Position numbers and translations under genes: made by a program | Notes under the pieces: model-generated | What the model saw: only the letters and a program-made list of their open reading frames with translations | What the model was told of the DNA's origin: nothing | The model's database searches: none | Part shown: one piece after another, positions 16,613 to 24,970 of the stretch | Layout: every line of letters starts with the position of its first letter | Position numbering within the stretch: position 1 is the stretch's first letter | Assembly: GCA_017548275.1 (NCBI GenBank) | Contig: JAFZAH010000019.1 | Location: 1 to 45,037 of the forward strand | Length of the DNA: 45,037 bases | Reading direction: 5' to 3' | Source of the DNA: Prevotella sp. | Lineage (GTDB): Bacteria; Bacteroidota; Bacteroidia; Bacteroidales; Bacteroidaceae

Positions 16613-17053
16613 TTAATCCTCAAACAGTTTTTCCATAAAAGCGTCAAGGTCCTTGTCAAGGTCCTTCATCAGTTCACCGCCCAGAATGACTGTGTCGCCG
16701 TCGGCCACATAGAGTTCTGCCAGATGCTCTTTCTCCTCGTCTTCCAAGACAAAACTGAAAGGACGCAAAATGCCCAAATGATCCACCATCTCGTGCTGGT
16801 GTTTTAACACGTGTTGCAAGGTGTCGGCGGCATCTTCGTAGAAGGTGTCGTCTTTATTGTCTATCCACTGCTCTACCACACAACGCGTCACCTCTTCGTC
16901 GTCATCGTCAAATGCCAACAATTCTCCGCTGTCGGGCGACACACGGATATGGATGTCGGTCAAGAGGGTAGGGTCCTCGGTGGAAGGGAATTTTTGGGAA
17001 ATCTTCCGAAGCATCCGCTCTATTTGCTGGATGGTTTGTTCGCTTGCTTTCAT
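16613..17053 (-). CDS. Acidic protein of unknown function, coupled to coaBC
   Basis: A 146-residue, strongly acidic protein that I do not recognise. Asp and Glu are frequent throughout (for example FDDDDEEVTRCVVEQW near residues 47-62), and there is no signal peptide or membrane segment, so it should be cytoplasmic. The end is a helical, acidic stretch (LDKDLDAFMEKLFED). Its ATG overlaps the coaBC stop by four bases (ATGA at 17050-17053), which indicates translational coupling. It is the last gene of the dnaN-exonuclease-coaBC run. The coding frame is supported by the overlap and by the even composition; function is unknown. Confidence 0.7.
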   Translation of the reverse strand: MKASEQTIQQIERMLRKISQKFPSTEDPTLLTDIHIRVSPDSGELLAFDDDDEEVTRCVVEQWIDNKDDTFYEDAADTLQHVLKHQHEMVDHLGILRPFSFVLEDEEKEHLAELYVADGDTVILGGELMKDLDKDLDAFMEKLFED

Positions 17054-18258
17054 GAATGTTGAGAGATATGGTTTGACAATTCGTCGATAATATCGCGTGC
17101 CACCTCGCTTTTCGGCTTCTTGGCATATTCCTTTTTGCCTTCGCGGGTCAGTATCGTTATCTGGTTCTCATCGCTGCGGAAACAGGTACCCTCATTGCGC
17201 AGACTGTTCATCACGATGAAGTCCAGATTCTTCTTTTCCAGTTTCAGCGCGGCGTTCTCCATCTCGTCATTAGTCTCAAGCGCAAATCCGCACATTACCT
17301 GACGGGCGGTCTTTATCTTTCCTATCGACGCGGCGATGTCGGGATTGGGTATGAGGCGCAGGGTCAAGTCATCACCTTTGCGCTTGATTTTCTGGTCAGC
17401 CACGTTATCCGGACGGAAGTCGGCCACGGCTGCACACAGAATGGCTGCGTCGCATTCCGGGAAATACTGCATACAAGCGTCATACATCTCACAGCAACTC
17501 TCTACATCGATGCGGGTCACATGCTCTGGTGTCTGTTGGTTGACCGGTCCGCTCACCAAGATAACTTCAGCGCCACGGCGTGCACATTCGGTAGCAAGCG
17601 CGAATCCCATCTTTCCGCTGGAGTAATTGCCGATGAAGCGAACGGGGTCGATTTTCTCATAGGTGGGACCGGCGGTGATAAGCACTTTCTTGCCCTTCAA
17701 CTCTTGCGGTGCGGTCTCATCAAAAAACTGGTCCAGAGCCTTGATGATGTCTTCGGGTTCTGCCATACGTCCTTTGCCTTCCAGTCCGCTTGCCAGATAG
17801 CCGCTGCCCGGCTCAATGAAATGGTTGCCGTAGCCCGACAAGGTGCGCATGTTCTGTTGGGTAGAGGGATGGGCATACATGTCCAAATCCATGGCAGGAG
17901 CGATGAAAACGGGGGCTTTCATCGACAGATAGGTCGTTATCAGCATATTATCGGCCACTCCATGAGCCATCTTGCCCAATGTGCTTGCTGTGCAGGGTGC
18001 GATGAGCATGGCATCAGCCCATAGTCCCAAATCAACATGCGAGTTCCACGTGCCGTCGCTCTGCGAGAAAAACTCGCTCACCACGGGTTTATGGGTAAGG
18101 GCTGAGAGTGTGATGGGGGTGATGAACTCCTTTCCGGCGGGCGTAATCACTACCTGAACCTCAGCACCACGCTTTATGAGTCCGCGGATGATGAGGCACG
18201 ATTTATACGCGGCGATGCTGCCCGTAATGCCTAAAACGATTTTCTTTCCCTCTAACAT
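17050..18258 (-). CDS. coaBC: Bifunctional CoaBC (PPC decarboxylase / PPC synthase)
   Basis: A 402-residue protein making 4'-phosphopantetheine from 4'-phosphopantothenate in coenzyme A synthesis. The flavoprotein CoaC part (about 1-180) starts with the FMN-binding GITGSIAAYK, has the catalytic His74 (HVDL), and the CoaB part (about 190-402) starts KKVLITAGPTYEKIDPVRFI and has the nucleotide-binding core ending near SNHISQ. Two positions differ from the E. coli enzyme: PAMDLDMY has Asp124 where PxMNxxMW has the essential Asn, and LASGLEGKGRM has Ser157 where Cys158 is expected. I chose the ATG at 18258; the 24-nt upstream extension would need a TTG. The gene lies between an exonuclease and the acidic protein. 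Confidence 0.92.
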   Translation of the reverse strand: MLEGKKIVLGITGSIAAYKSCLIIRGLIKRGAEVQVVITPAGKEFITPITLSALTHKPVVSEFFSQSDGTWNSHVDLGLWADAMLIAPCTASTLGKMAHGVADNMLITTYLSMKAPVFIAPAMDLDMYAHPSTQQNMRTLSGYGNHFIEPGSGYLASGLEGKGRMAEPEDIIKALDQFFDETAPQELKGKKVLITAGPTYEKIDPVRFIGNYSSGKMGFALATECARRGAEVILVSGPVNQQTPEHVTRIDVESCCEMYDACMQYFPECDAAILCAAVADFRPDNVADQKIKRKGDDLTLRLIPNPDIAASIGKIKTARQVMCGFALETNDEMENAALKLEKKNLDFIVMNSLRNEGTCFRSDENQITILTREGKKEYAKKPKSEVARDIIDELSNHISQHS

Positions 18259-18358
18259 GTTATTATTTGAGTTCAAAGTCAATAATGTTTCCTCCCTATG
18301 TCGCTATGATGCGACATGAATCTATGTCCGAAAACGAGAGAATACCCTTACCGCAATT

Positions 18359-19237
18359 CTATTTTGCGTTGAAATCTCTCAGACGGATGCGCGTCATCAC
18401 TTGTTTCGTGTCGTAAGTGAAATCGCCGTTCATCATCCAACTGAAATATCCCGGGTCGCGGTGTAGCACGTCGGTCACGGCCCATCCTTTGTATTTGCCG
18501 AAATTGAACACCTCTTGACGTATCGGATTGCCGTTCTCGTCTTTCAGCGGTCGCCCGTCTTTTCCCAACACAGGCTTCCATACGATACGGCCGGCGAAAT
18601 CCACATTGTCATTGGTCTTAGAGAAACGGCTCAGAGCATCCATGTCATTGGGTATCTGGCGTTTCTTCGCATATTCGTTCACGTCTTGCTCTGCCGTAAC
18701 CTCTTCGCCGCTGTACATCTCCAATTGGCCCAGTAATACCCGGTAGGTGGCTTCGGCGTCTTGGTCGGCACGATGAGCCTCAAAATCTTCATCCATCGAC
18801 CGGTGACAGTAAAACTTATAGGCGGCGCTCAGGTTGCGCGGTTCCATACGGTGGAAGATGGTCTGCACGTCAATTAGACGGCTCTTGCTGAAATCGAAAT
18901 CCGCCCCTGTGCGCAACATCTCCTCCGCCAGCATCGGAATGTCGAAATGGTTGGAGTTGAATCCTGCGAAATCACAGCCCCGAAAATCTTCTTGGAGCGT
19001 TTTCGACAGGGTGGCAAACGAAGGAGCGTCTTTCACGTCTTCGTCGCTGATGCCTGTCAACCGCGTAATCTCGGTCGGAATGGGCTTCCCGGGGTTCACT
19101 AGATAGGATTGGTGCTCCTCACGTCCGTCGGGGTAGACTTTCACGTAGGCTATCTGGATGATACGGTCTTTCACCAGGTCGAGTCCGGTGGTCTCTAAGT
19201 CAAAGACGATGAGCGGTTTGCTCAACTTCAGTTTCAT
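18359..19237 (-). CDS. DEDDh 3'-5' exonuclease (DnaQ/ExoX-like)
   Basis: A 292-residue exonuclease. The N-terminal domain has all acidic residues of the DEDDh set: Asp13 and Glu15 (FDLETTGLD), Asp99 (FNSNHFDIPML), and His155/Asp160 (EAHRADQDAEATY). It resembles the epsilon subunit of DNA polymerase III and RNase T-type enzymes. Residues about 240-290 (FGKYKGWAVTDVLHRDPGYF) form the small C-terminal domain found in exodeoxyribonuclease X-like proteins (DUF3820 type). It follows dnaN by 12 nt, so proofreading or repair with the clamp is plausible. I take the ATG at 19237; a GTG three bases upstream is also possible. Confidence 0.88.
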   Translation of the reverse strand: MKLKLSKPLIVFDLETTGLDLVKDRIIQIAYVKVYPDGREEHQSYLVNPGKPIPTEITRLTGISDEDVKDAPSFATLSKTLQEDFRGCDFAGFNSNHFDIPMLAEEMLRTGADFDFSKSRLIDVQTIFHRMEPRNLSAAYKFYCHRSMDEDFEAHRADQDAEATYRVLLGQLEMYSGEEVTAEQDVNEYAKKRQIPNDMDALSRFSKTNDNVDFAGRIVWKPVLGKDGRPLKDENGNPIRQEVFNFGKYKGWAVTDVLHRDPGYFSWMMNGDFTYDTKQVMTRIRLRDFNAK

Positions 19238-19249
19238 CACAAACGGTCT

Positions 19250-20374
19250 TTAGTCGTTGAGTAATACGGGCATGATCAGCATCAGCACCTCTTCATTCTC
19301 GGGCTGAACAGCAGGAACAACCACACCGGCACGGCTCGGGTCGGCTAGTTCGATTACCACCTCGTCGCTGTCCAGACTGCCTAAGATATCGGTCAGACTG
19401 CTGCCTTTGAAACCGATGCTCATCGGGATGCCCACGTATTCGCAAGTGATGTTCTCCTTCGCGCTGGTTGAGAAGTCGATGTCCTCTGACGATACTTCCA
19501 ACTTGCCAATCTCTGTGTGCAGACGTACCAACTGGCTGCTCTCGCTGGCAAAGGGAAGCACGCGGCGAAGGGCGCTCAACAATGTGCGGCGGTCAACGGT
19601 CAACTGATTCGGGTTGTTCTTCGGTATCACAGAGTTATATTTCGGATAACGTCCGTCGAGCAAACGGCATACCAACACGCCGTCGGGGAAACTGATGACT
19701 GCGCTGCGTGAGTCAAACTTGATGATTACTTCACCTGTCTCTTTGGTCAACACGTTCTTCAACAGTGTGGCGGGTTTCTTGGGGAGAATGAACGACGAGG
19801 GAGTCTCCACTTTCACCGTGAAGTTCTTGTTGCGAACCAGTTTCTTGCCGTCGGTGGCGACGATTGACACGCACTCTTCGGTCATGTCAAAATAGATACC
19901 GTTCATCACGGGGTGCAACTCCTCTTGAGCCGTTGCAAACAGCGAACGGTTGATATTGTTGTAAAGCACGGCGCTGTCCATCGTTACAATGGTGCTCTCA
20001 TCAGATAAAGGCTGGGTCATCGGATAGTCCTGAGCGTCAACACCGGTGAAGTGATAGACACCGTTCTGATAGGACACCTGAATGGTGTAATCGGCGGTGT
20101 TCACCTCAAAGGTCAATGGCTGCTCGGGCAATTCCTTCACAGAGTCGAGAATCGTGCGGCTGGGGATGCAGATGTCGGCCTCGCCTTCGTATTCGTCCAA
20201 CTGTAGTGATGTCTTCATGGTATTCTCACTGTCAGAGGCTGTCAATACCAACTGACCGTCGTGTATCTGGAACAAGATGCAGTCTAAAATCGCGAGTGAA
20301 TTCTTGCTGTTGATAACACGTGCTAGTTGTGACAAACTGCTGCTTAAGGCCGTACTTGATAGGGTAAATCTCAT
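19250..20374 (-). CDS. dnaN: DNA polymerase III beta subunit (sliding clamp)
   Basis: A 374-residue beta clamp with the three-domain layout of DnaN. The N-terminus MRFTLSSTALSSSLSQLARVINSKNSLAIL is typical (shown here in two parts of the domain start), the middle has ATDGKKLVRNK, and the C-terminus ends in the VLMLIMPVLL strand that replaces the MPMRL motif of E. coli. It tethers the replicase to DNA. The ATG at 20374 is preceded by a good promoter at 20414-20445; an extension to 20416 would overlap it. No dnaA is adjacent, which is usual in Bacteroidetes. It heads the minus-strand run dnaN, exonuclease, coaBC, acidic protein. Confidence 0.95.
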   Translation of the reverse strand: MRFTLSSTALSSSLSQLARVINSKNSLAILDCILFQIHDGQLVLTASDSENTMKTSLQLDEYEGEADICIPSRTILDSVKELPEQPLTFEVNTADYTIQVSYQNGVYHFTGVDAQDYPMTQPLSDESTIVTMDSAVLYNNINRSLFATAQEELHPVMNGIYFDMTEECVSIVATDGKKLVRNKNFTVKVETPSSFILPKKPATLLKNVLTKETGEVIIKFDSRSAVISFPDGVLVCRLLDGRYPKYNSVIPKNNPNQLTVDRRTLLSALRRVLPFASESSQLVRLHTEIGKLEVSSEDIDFSTSAKENITCEYVGIPMSIGFKGSSLTDILGSLDSDEVVIELADPSRAGVVVPAVQPENEEVLMLIMPVLLND

Positions 20375-20413
20375 GTTTATTTCATTTTTAGTTAATATTC
20401 CGCTATATCGATA

Positions 20414-20445
20414 CAAAATTACAAAAAACCTCTCTTTAATACAAA
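20414..20445 (-). promoter_or_regulatory. dnaN promoter
   Basis: On the minus strand TTTG (20442-20445) and TAATTTTG (20414-20421) with a 20-bp spacer. The leader is about 35 nt. It stands back to back with the promoter of the DUF3127 gene. Confidence 0.7.
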
Positions 20446-20476
20446 AAAATAGAGAAAAAATTTCTCTTTTCGGAAG

Positions 20477-20493
20477 TATTTTTGTAATTTCGC
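20477..20493 (+). promoter_or_regulatory. Promoter elements of the DUF3127 gene
   Basis: Two overlapping candidate -7 boxes, TATTTTTG (20477-20484) and TAATTTCGC (20485-20493), lie 60-75 nt before the ATG at 20555. The two divergent promoters are only about 32 bp apart, so dnaN and this gene could respond to the same DNA-bound regulator. Confidence 0.55.
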
Positions 20494-20554
20494 AAACGAT
20501 TTACGGAATATCATTCCATGAAAATATCAATCAAATTATAATTATAGCATAACA

Positions 20555-21034
20555 ATGGATTTACAAGGTAAAGTAATTGCCGTGGTGCCCGAGCGTAGAG
20601 GCACATCGGCTCGTGGCGAATGGGTAGCGCAGGATTTTGTCATCGAAACTCATGACACCTACCCCAAAAAAATGGTCTTCTCTGTTATGGGTGAAGACAG
20701 ACTGAGAAGATTTAACATACAGTTAGGACAAGAAGTGATGGTGTCGTTTGATATTGACGCCCATGAGTATAATGGAAAATGGTTCAACTCTATCAGGGCA
20801 TATGACGTACGTCCTTACGACCCCGCAACGGCTCCTCAGCCCCAGGGTCCATACACAGCAGCACCTTCTGTGCAACCGCCGTTCCCGCAGAACGCTCCGG
20901 CAGGACCTCAACCCATCGCTCCGGCTCCCCTGCCTACTGATGCCCCGGCTCCCGCTGCTCCTCAGCCAGCCGCTCCGGCTCCCTCACCCGAGGCTGCTAC
21001 CGAAAACGGCTCTCAAGACGACCTGCCATTCTGA
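20555..21034 (+). CDS. DUF3127 protein with SSB-like C-terminal tip
   Basis: A 159-residue protein. Residues 1-90 match the DUF3127 pattern of Bacteroidetes (MDLQGKVIAVVPERRGTSARGEW..., then QDFVIETHDTYPKKMVFSVMG and KWFNSIRAYDV), an OB-fold-like domain. Residues 91-148 are a Pro/Ala/Gln-rich linker, and the protein ends SQDDLPF. Single-stranded DNA-binding proteins have the same architecture: OB domain, flexible linker and an acidic tip such as DDDIPF that recruits repair and replication partners. The tip is read directly from the sequence; ssDNA binding is an inference. The gene is divergent from dnaN. Confidence 0.85.
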   Translation: MDLQGKVIAVVPERRGTSARGEWVAQDFVIETHDTYPKKMVFSVMGEDRLRRFNIQLGQEVMVSFDIDAHEYNGKWFNSIRAYDVRPYDPATAPQPQGPYTAAPSVQPPFPQNAPAGPQPIAPAPLPTDAPAPAAPQPAAPAPSPEAATENGSQDDLPF

Positions 21035-21065
21035 TTCATATCAACAAACTCTCATAACAAACAAT

Positions 21066-21099
21066 AGGGTAAACGGATTCTTCCGCTTACCCTGTTTCG
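21066..21099 (+). terminator. Terminator after the DUF3127 gene
   Basis: AGGGTAAaCGGA (21066-21077) pairs with TCCGcTTACCCT (21082-21093) with one mismatch, followed by GTTTCGT. A TTTCGTA-type short repeat continues to 21126. Confidence 0.65.
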
Positions 21100-21126
21100 T
21101 ATTTCATAATTCGTATTTCGTATTTC
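21094..21126 (+). repeat. TTCGTATTTC tandem repeat
   Basis: Three imperfect copies of about TTCGTATTTC fill the convergent spacer between the terminator and the end of the second GHL10 gene. This is another member of the spacer repeat group. Confidence 0.55.
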
Positions 21127-21131
21127 AAACA

Positions 21132-22769
21132 TCACCCTCCTCTTTTGATGATAAACTCCCCGATACGGTGCTTGACCTTGTGCTTGTTTTGTGCAAAGAG
21201 CACGTACATGCCGTCGGGCAGGCGGCTGATATCGACCGTTTCGCCCAGATAGGGCTTGCGGGTCACCTCGTTGCCGACAATGCTCTCAATGACCATCACA
21301 CTGATGTCGAGTGACGAGTCTTTATTGAAAAAAACCCTTCGGCCGTCATTCTTCAACAGAGGGATGCGTGAGGCTCCGCGAATAGCGTTGCTTTGCAGGG
21401 CTGCGCTCTCATTGCCGTAGCGGTCCATTGCCGTGATGGCGTAATACATCGGACGGTCGTCGCCGCTTGACTTGAGAAACAGTTGGTTGGTCACCAGTCG
21501 GGCGGCTATCAAGTTGCGGGGGTCGTTGATGTCAACAGGGGTGGTGCGGCTCGCATATACATTATATAATAAATATGGACCGTTGCTGTTGTCATGCGAA
21601 CCGTCCCAGCGCAGTTCCACCATATCGTCGTGTCGCTTTTGGCCGAATCGGGTAGGGGCGCTCGGCGGGGCGCTCTGTTCCCATGTCATGGCTGGCACCA
21701 ATGCGGGATACTGGTCAAATTGGCCTCTCACATAATCGTAAATTCCCTTGGTATTGTCGGTAAAGAATTTGCTGCGGAAATAGGTGTGCCCTAAATTCAG
21801 TTGGCGCAGCACTTGTAGTTCGCGCGTGATGTCGGTTAGCGGCCAGTTGCCTTCGCGGCGGTCCAAGAACCAGATGCCGAGGCCCGGAGCAACGATGCGC
21901 CCGTAATCCCTCTCTTTCCAGTCGATGGCGAACGGATAGAAGTTATTCTCGCGGAAATACATCATGGGGAATAACTCGTCCATCAGTCCCTCGCGCAACC
22001 ATCGCTGGGCATCCTGACACACAGTGTGGTAGGCGTTCCAACCTTTGCTGTTGTACCGCGACAAGTCGCTGTATTTGCCGATAGGCGAACAACTGACCTT
22101 CACCCAGGGTTTCGATTGTTTCACCGTACGGTGTATCTTCCTCACAATATCGGTGATATAATTACGGCCCTGTTCGCGGCTCACTTTGAACGACCATTTC
22201 TCTGGATAGCGGATATAGTCGAGGTGGATGCCGTCGATGTCGTACCGGTCGGTTATCTCTTTGCAGATTTTTGCCAAGTAGTTTCCTGTCTCACTTGATT
22301 CGGGATTCATAAACCCTTCATCGCCGATTTTCTTGATGAGAGAAGGATAGCGTGAGCGTAACTGTTTGCATGCAGGGTTGTTCCACTTTCCTACGGGGAT
22401 GGTCACCACCCATGCGTGTATCTCCATGCCACGGCGGTGGCACTCATCCACGGCAAAACGCAGTGGGTCATAACCGGGGTTGCCGCCTGCGCGGCCTGTC
22501 ATGCACACATCCCAAGGCTCATAATCGGAAGGATAGATCGTGGAGGCACGGACGCGCGTCTGAAGAAGCACCGTATTTACATTTGCCGCTTGCAAACGGT
22601 CTAGTATTTGGCATAACTCACGTTTCTGTTGTTCTTCACCGCGTGTGCGAGGCCAGTCGATGCCGCCGATAGTGGTCAGCCACACTGCCCTTACTTCGCG
22701 CTTGGGCACTTGTGAAAACGCATGAAGCGTGAGCAGCAACAGCGCGATGGTCGTGATAAATCGTCTCAT
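21132..22769 (-). CDS. Second GHL10-type glycoside hydrolase-like protein (DUF187)
   Basis: A 545-residue secreted protein, paralogue of the one at 14977. It has a signal peptide (MRRFITTIALLLLTLHAFSQ) without a lipobox, so it is probably periplasmic or exported rather than lipid anchored. The GHL10 domain runs from about residue 24 (REVRAVWLTTIGGIDWPR) to 340, with GMEIHAWVV and the acidic motif DIDGIHLDYIRYPE in the places expected. A fibronectin-III-like region (about 375-455) and a small C-terminal domain (460-545) follow. The last part, with ISRLPDGMYVLFAQN, resembles a Por-type sorting or beta-sandwich tail, which I call uncertain. The start was set at the ATG giving the best signal peptide. 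Confidence 0.85.
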   Translation of the reverse strand: MRRFITTIALLLLTLHAFSQVPKREVRAVWLTTIGGIDWPRTRGEEQQKRELCQILDRLQAANVNTVLLQTRVRASTIYPSDYEPWDVCMTGRAGGNPGYDPLRFAVDECHRRGMEIHAWVVTIPVGKWNNPACKQLRSRYPSLIKKIGDEGFMNPESSETGNYLAKICKEITDRYDIDGIHLDYIRYPEKWSFKVSREQGRNYITDIVRKIHRTVKQSKPWVKVSCSPIGKYSDLSRYNSKGWNAYHTVCQDAQRWLREGLMDELFPMMYFRENNFYPFAIDWKERDYGRIVAPGLGIWFLDRREGNWPLTDITRELQVLRQLNLGHTYFRSKFFTDNTKGIYDYVRGQFDQYPALVPAMTWEQSAPPSAPTRFGQKRHDDMVELRWDGSHDNSNGPYLLYNVYASRTTPVDINDPRNLIAARLVTNQLFLKSSGDDRPMYYAITAMDRYGNESAALQSNAIRGASRIPLLKNDGRRVFFNKDSSLDISVMVIESIVGNEVTRKPYLGETVDISRLPDGMYVLFAQNKHKVKHRIGEFIIKRGG

Positions 22770-22838
22770 AATTGAAGTTAGGGAGAAGTAGCGTGATTTC
22801 AAATCTCCTGCTTTTACTCCGTTTGTGAAAAATTTGAT

Positions 22839-22870
22839 GCAAAGTTATAGGTTTTTTTTCATATTTCAAA
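22839..22870 (-). promoter_or_regulatory. Promoter of the second GHL10 gene
   Basis: On the minus strand TTTG (22867-22870) and TAACTTTGC (22839-22847), spacer 19 bp. The ATG at 22769 is about 65 nt downstream. Confidence 0.7.
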
Positions 22871-22879
22871 TTTATTGTG

Positions 22880-22888
22880 TACTTTTGC
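22880..22888 (+). promoter_or_regulatory. -7 element upstream of cstA
   Basis: TACTTTTGC fits the consensus; the -33 region is a T-run without a clear TTTG. The leader to the cstA ATG would be about 85 nt. Confidence 0.5.
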
Positions 22889-22980
22889 AATTGAATTATA
22901 TGATAATTTGACATTGAGGCTCTTTGGGGTGGAGGAGTTTGCGATGTAAAAGATTTTTTAAGACATACCTGTTTTATAGG

Positions 22981-24447
22981 ATGATTACTTTCATTATCAG
23001 TCTGGTTGCGCTCGTCGCAGGGTATTTTATCTACGGCAAAGTCGTAGAGCGTATCATTGGCCCCGATGACAGACCCACTCCGGCCATCACCAAGGCCGAT
23101 GGCGTCGATTTTATCGTGCTCCCCCCGTGGAAAATCTTCATGATTCAATTCCTCAATATTGCCGGTACTGGGCCTATCTTCGGTGCCATCATGGGTGCGA
23201 AGTTCGGACCGTCAGCGTATCTCTGGATTGTGTTGGGATGTATCTTCGCTGGTGCTGTTCATGATTATCTGAGTGGAATGCTCAGTGTCAGGCTCGGGGG
23301 TGCCAACCAACCTGAGATTATCGGTCGCTTCTTGGGGGAAAAAACCAAGAAGGTGATGCTCGTCTTTTCCGTATTCTTGCTGATGATGGTCGGTGCAGTG
23401 TTTGTGTTCAGCCCGGCCAAAATCTTAGGCGACATGTGGGAACCTGCTGCGGTCACCGAAAATCTCGGACAGTATGTCTTCTGGATTATCATCATCTTTG
23501 TCTATTACATCATCGCTACGATGTTGCCCATCGACAAGATTATCGGCAAGGTTTATCCGTTGTTCGCTTTTTCACTCTTGTTCATGGCGGCTGCGTTGCT
23601 GGTCATGCTGCTCATCAAGCAGCCCCATATCCCTGAACTGTGGGAGGGATTGAGCGTTCCGGCACTCACATCGCAAAGCATATTCCCCTATCTCTTCATC
23701 ACTATCGCATGTGGAGCCATCAGCGGATTCCATGCCACGCAGAGCCCCCTCATGGCGCGATGCATGAAAAGTGAGAAACAAGGACGCCCCATCTTCTACG
23801 GTGCCATGATTACCGAAGGTATCGTAGCGTTGATATGGGCTACCGTGGCCATGTATTTCTTCTACGACTCGCCCGTACCAGGTTCTGAACAGATTGCAGG
23901 CGGAGCCGCGGCCATCAACGATGCGCCATCGGTCGTCAACCTTATCTGTAACGATTGGCTCGGAGTGGCAGGCGGCATATTGGCGTTGCTCGGCGTTGTG
24001 GCTGCGCCCATTACCAGCGGTGATACGGCATTCCGGTCTGCACGTCTTATTATAGCCGATTTCCTGAAGGTGGAGCAGCGTTCGATACGCAAACGTCTCT
24101 ATGTCTGCATTCCGATGTTCGCCGCTGCCGTAGCATTGTTGATATGGCAGATGAACGACAAGGAAGGGTTCAATATCTTGTGGAATTGGTTTGGATGGTC
24201 TAATCAGACGCTGTCGGTCTTCATGTTGTGGGCTGTCACCGTGTTCTTGGTGCAAAAGAAAAAACCGTTCATTGTCACGCTTATTCCCGCCTTGTTTATG
24301 ACAACCGTATGCTCTACGTTTATCTTTGTCAGCCCGCAGGCATTCGCATGGAGCGGAACGTTAGGATATTCTCTTGGCGCGGTGGTGCTCGTCGTGGCAC
24401 TCGTGTGGTTCTTCGCATGGTTTAAAAAACAAACAAAAACATCATAA
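22981..24447 (+). CDS. cstA: CstA family carbon-starvation transporter
   Basis: A 488-residue membrane protein with roughly twelve to thirteen hydrophobic segments. Family hallmarks include GYFIYGKVVERIIG near the start, FLNIAGTGPIFGAIMGAKFG (about 55-75), and FHATQSPLMARCMKSEKQGR (about 250-270). CstA proteins take up peptides or pyruvate when carbon is scarce. It is shorter than E. coli CstA (about 700 residues), as is usual for the Bacteroidetes branch. I chose the ATG at 22981 since it gives the canonical N-terminus. A small beta-barrel gene follows after 19 nt, and recR and others after that with short gaps. Confidence 0.88.
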   Translation: MITFIISLVALVAGYFIYGKVVERIIGPDDRPTPAITKADGVDFIVLPPWKIFMIQFLNIAGTGPIFGAIMGAKFGPSAYLWIVLGCIFAGAVHDYLSGMLSVRLGGANQPEIIGRFLGEKTKKVMLVFSVFLLMMVGAVFVFSPAKILGDMWEPAAVTENLGQYVFWIIIIFVYYIIATMLPIDKIIGKVYPLFAFSLLFMAAALLVMLLIKQPHIPELWEGLSVPALTSQSIFPYLFITIACGAISGFHATQSPLMARCMKSEKQGRPIFYGAMITEGIVALIWATVAMYFFYDSPVPGSEQIAGGAAAINDAPSVVNLICNDWLGVAGGILALLGVVAAPITSGDTAFRSARLIIADFLKVEQRSIRKRLYVCIPMFAAAVALLIWQMNDKEGFNILWNWFGWSNQTLSVFMLWAVTVFLVQKKKPFIVTLIPALFMTTVCSTFIFVSPQAFAWSGTLGYSLGAVVLVVALVWFFAWFKKQTKTS

Positions 24448-24466
24448 AAAACTAATAATTATTGAC

Positions 24467-24946
24467 ATGAGAAAATTAGCATTATTGCTCGCAGTGTTGG
24501 CAGTGTCGCTCACAGCCAGCGCACAGTTTGAAGAAGGTAAAAAGTATGTCGGTCTTTCGGCTACTGGGCTCGACTTCAATTACAGTGGTAAGAACGACCT
24601 GAAAATCGGTATGGAAGCCAAAGGCGGATATTTCCTCTTTGATAATGTGATGGCTACAGGTAGTTTTAAGTATGAGAACAACGGCAAGGCTCCTGACAGT
24701 TTCTCACTGGGTGTAGGCGGCAGATACTACATCATCCAGAATGGAATCTATCTCGGGGCTAACGTTGAGTTCATACACGCAGACACCAACTACAACGATT
24801 TGATGCCGGGCGTGGAAGTGGGGTATGCTTTCTTCCTCAACCGTTATCTCACCGTTGAGCCCGCGCTGTACTATCAGCAGTCGTTCAAAAAGCACAGCGA
24901 CTATTCTTGTTTCGGACTGAAAGTGGGATTCGGATTCTATTTCTAA
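24467..24946 (+). CDS. Small outer-membrane beta-barrel protein
   Basis: A 159-residue secreted protein with a signal peptide (MRKLALLLAVLAVSLTASAQ) and an eight-strand-like pattern of alternating residues. It ends in the typical aromatic strand GLKVGFGFYF. This matches the OmpA/OmpW-like porin-family beta-barrels (outer membrane beta-barrel domain, PF13505 type), whose individual roles are usually unknown. It lies 19 nt after cstA and 24 nt before recR, an unusual position that suggests simple cotranscription. Confidence 0.75.
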   Translation: MRKLALLLAVLAVSLTASAQFEEGKKYVGLSATGLDFNYSGKNDLKIGMEAKGGYFLFDNVMATGSFKYENNGKAPDSFSLGVGGRYYIIQNGIYLGANVEFIHADTNYNDLMPGVEVGYAFFLNRYLTVEPALYYQQSFKKHSDYSCFGLKVGFGFYF

Positions 24947-24970
24947 TCCAGCCGGACAAGGGCATCGTTG

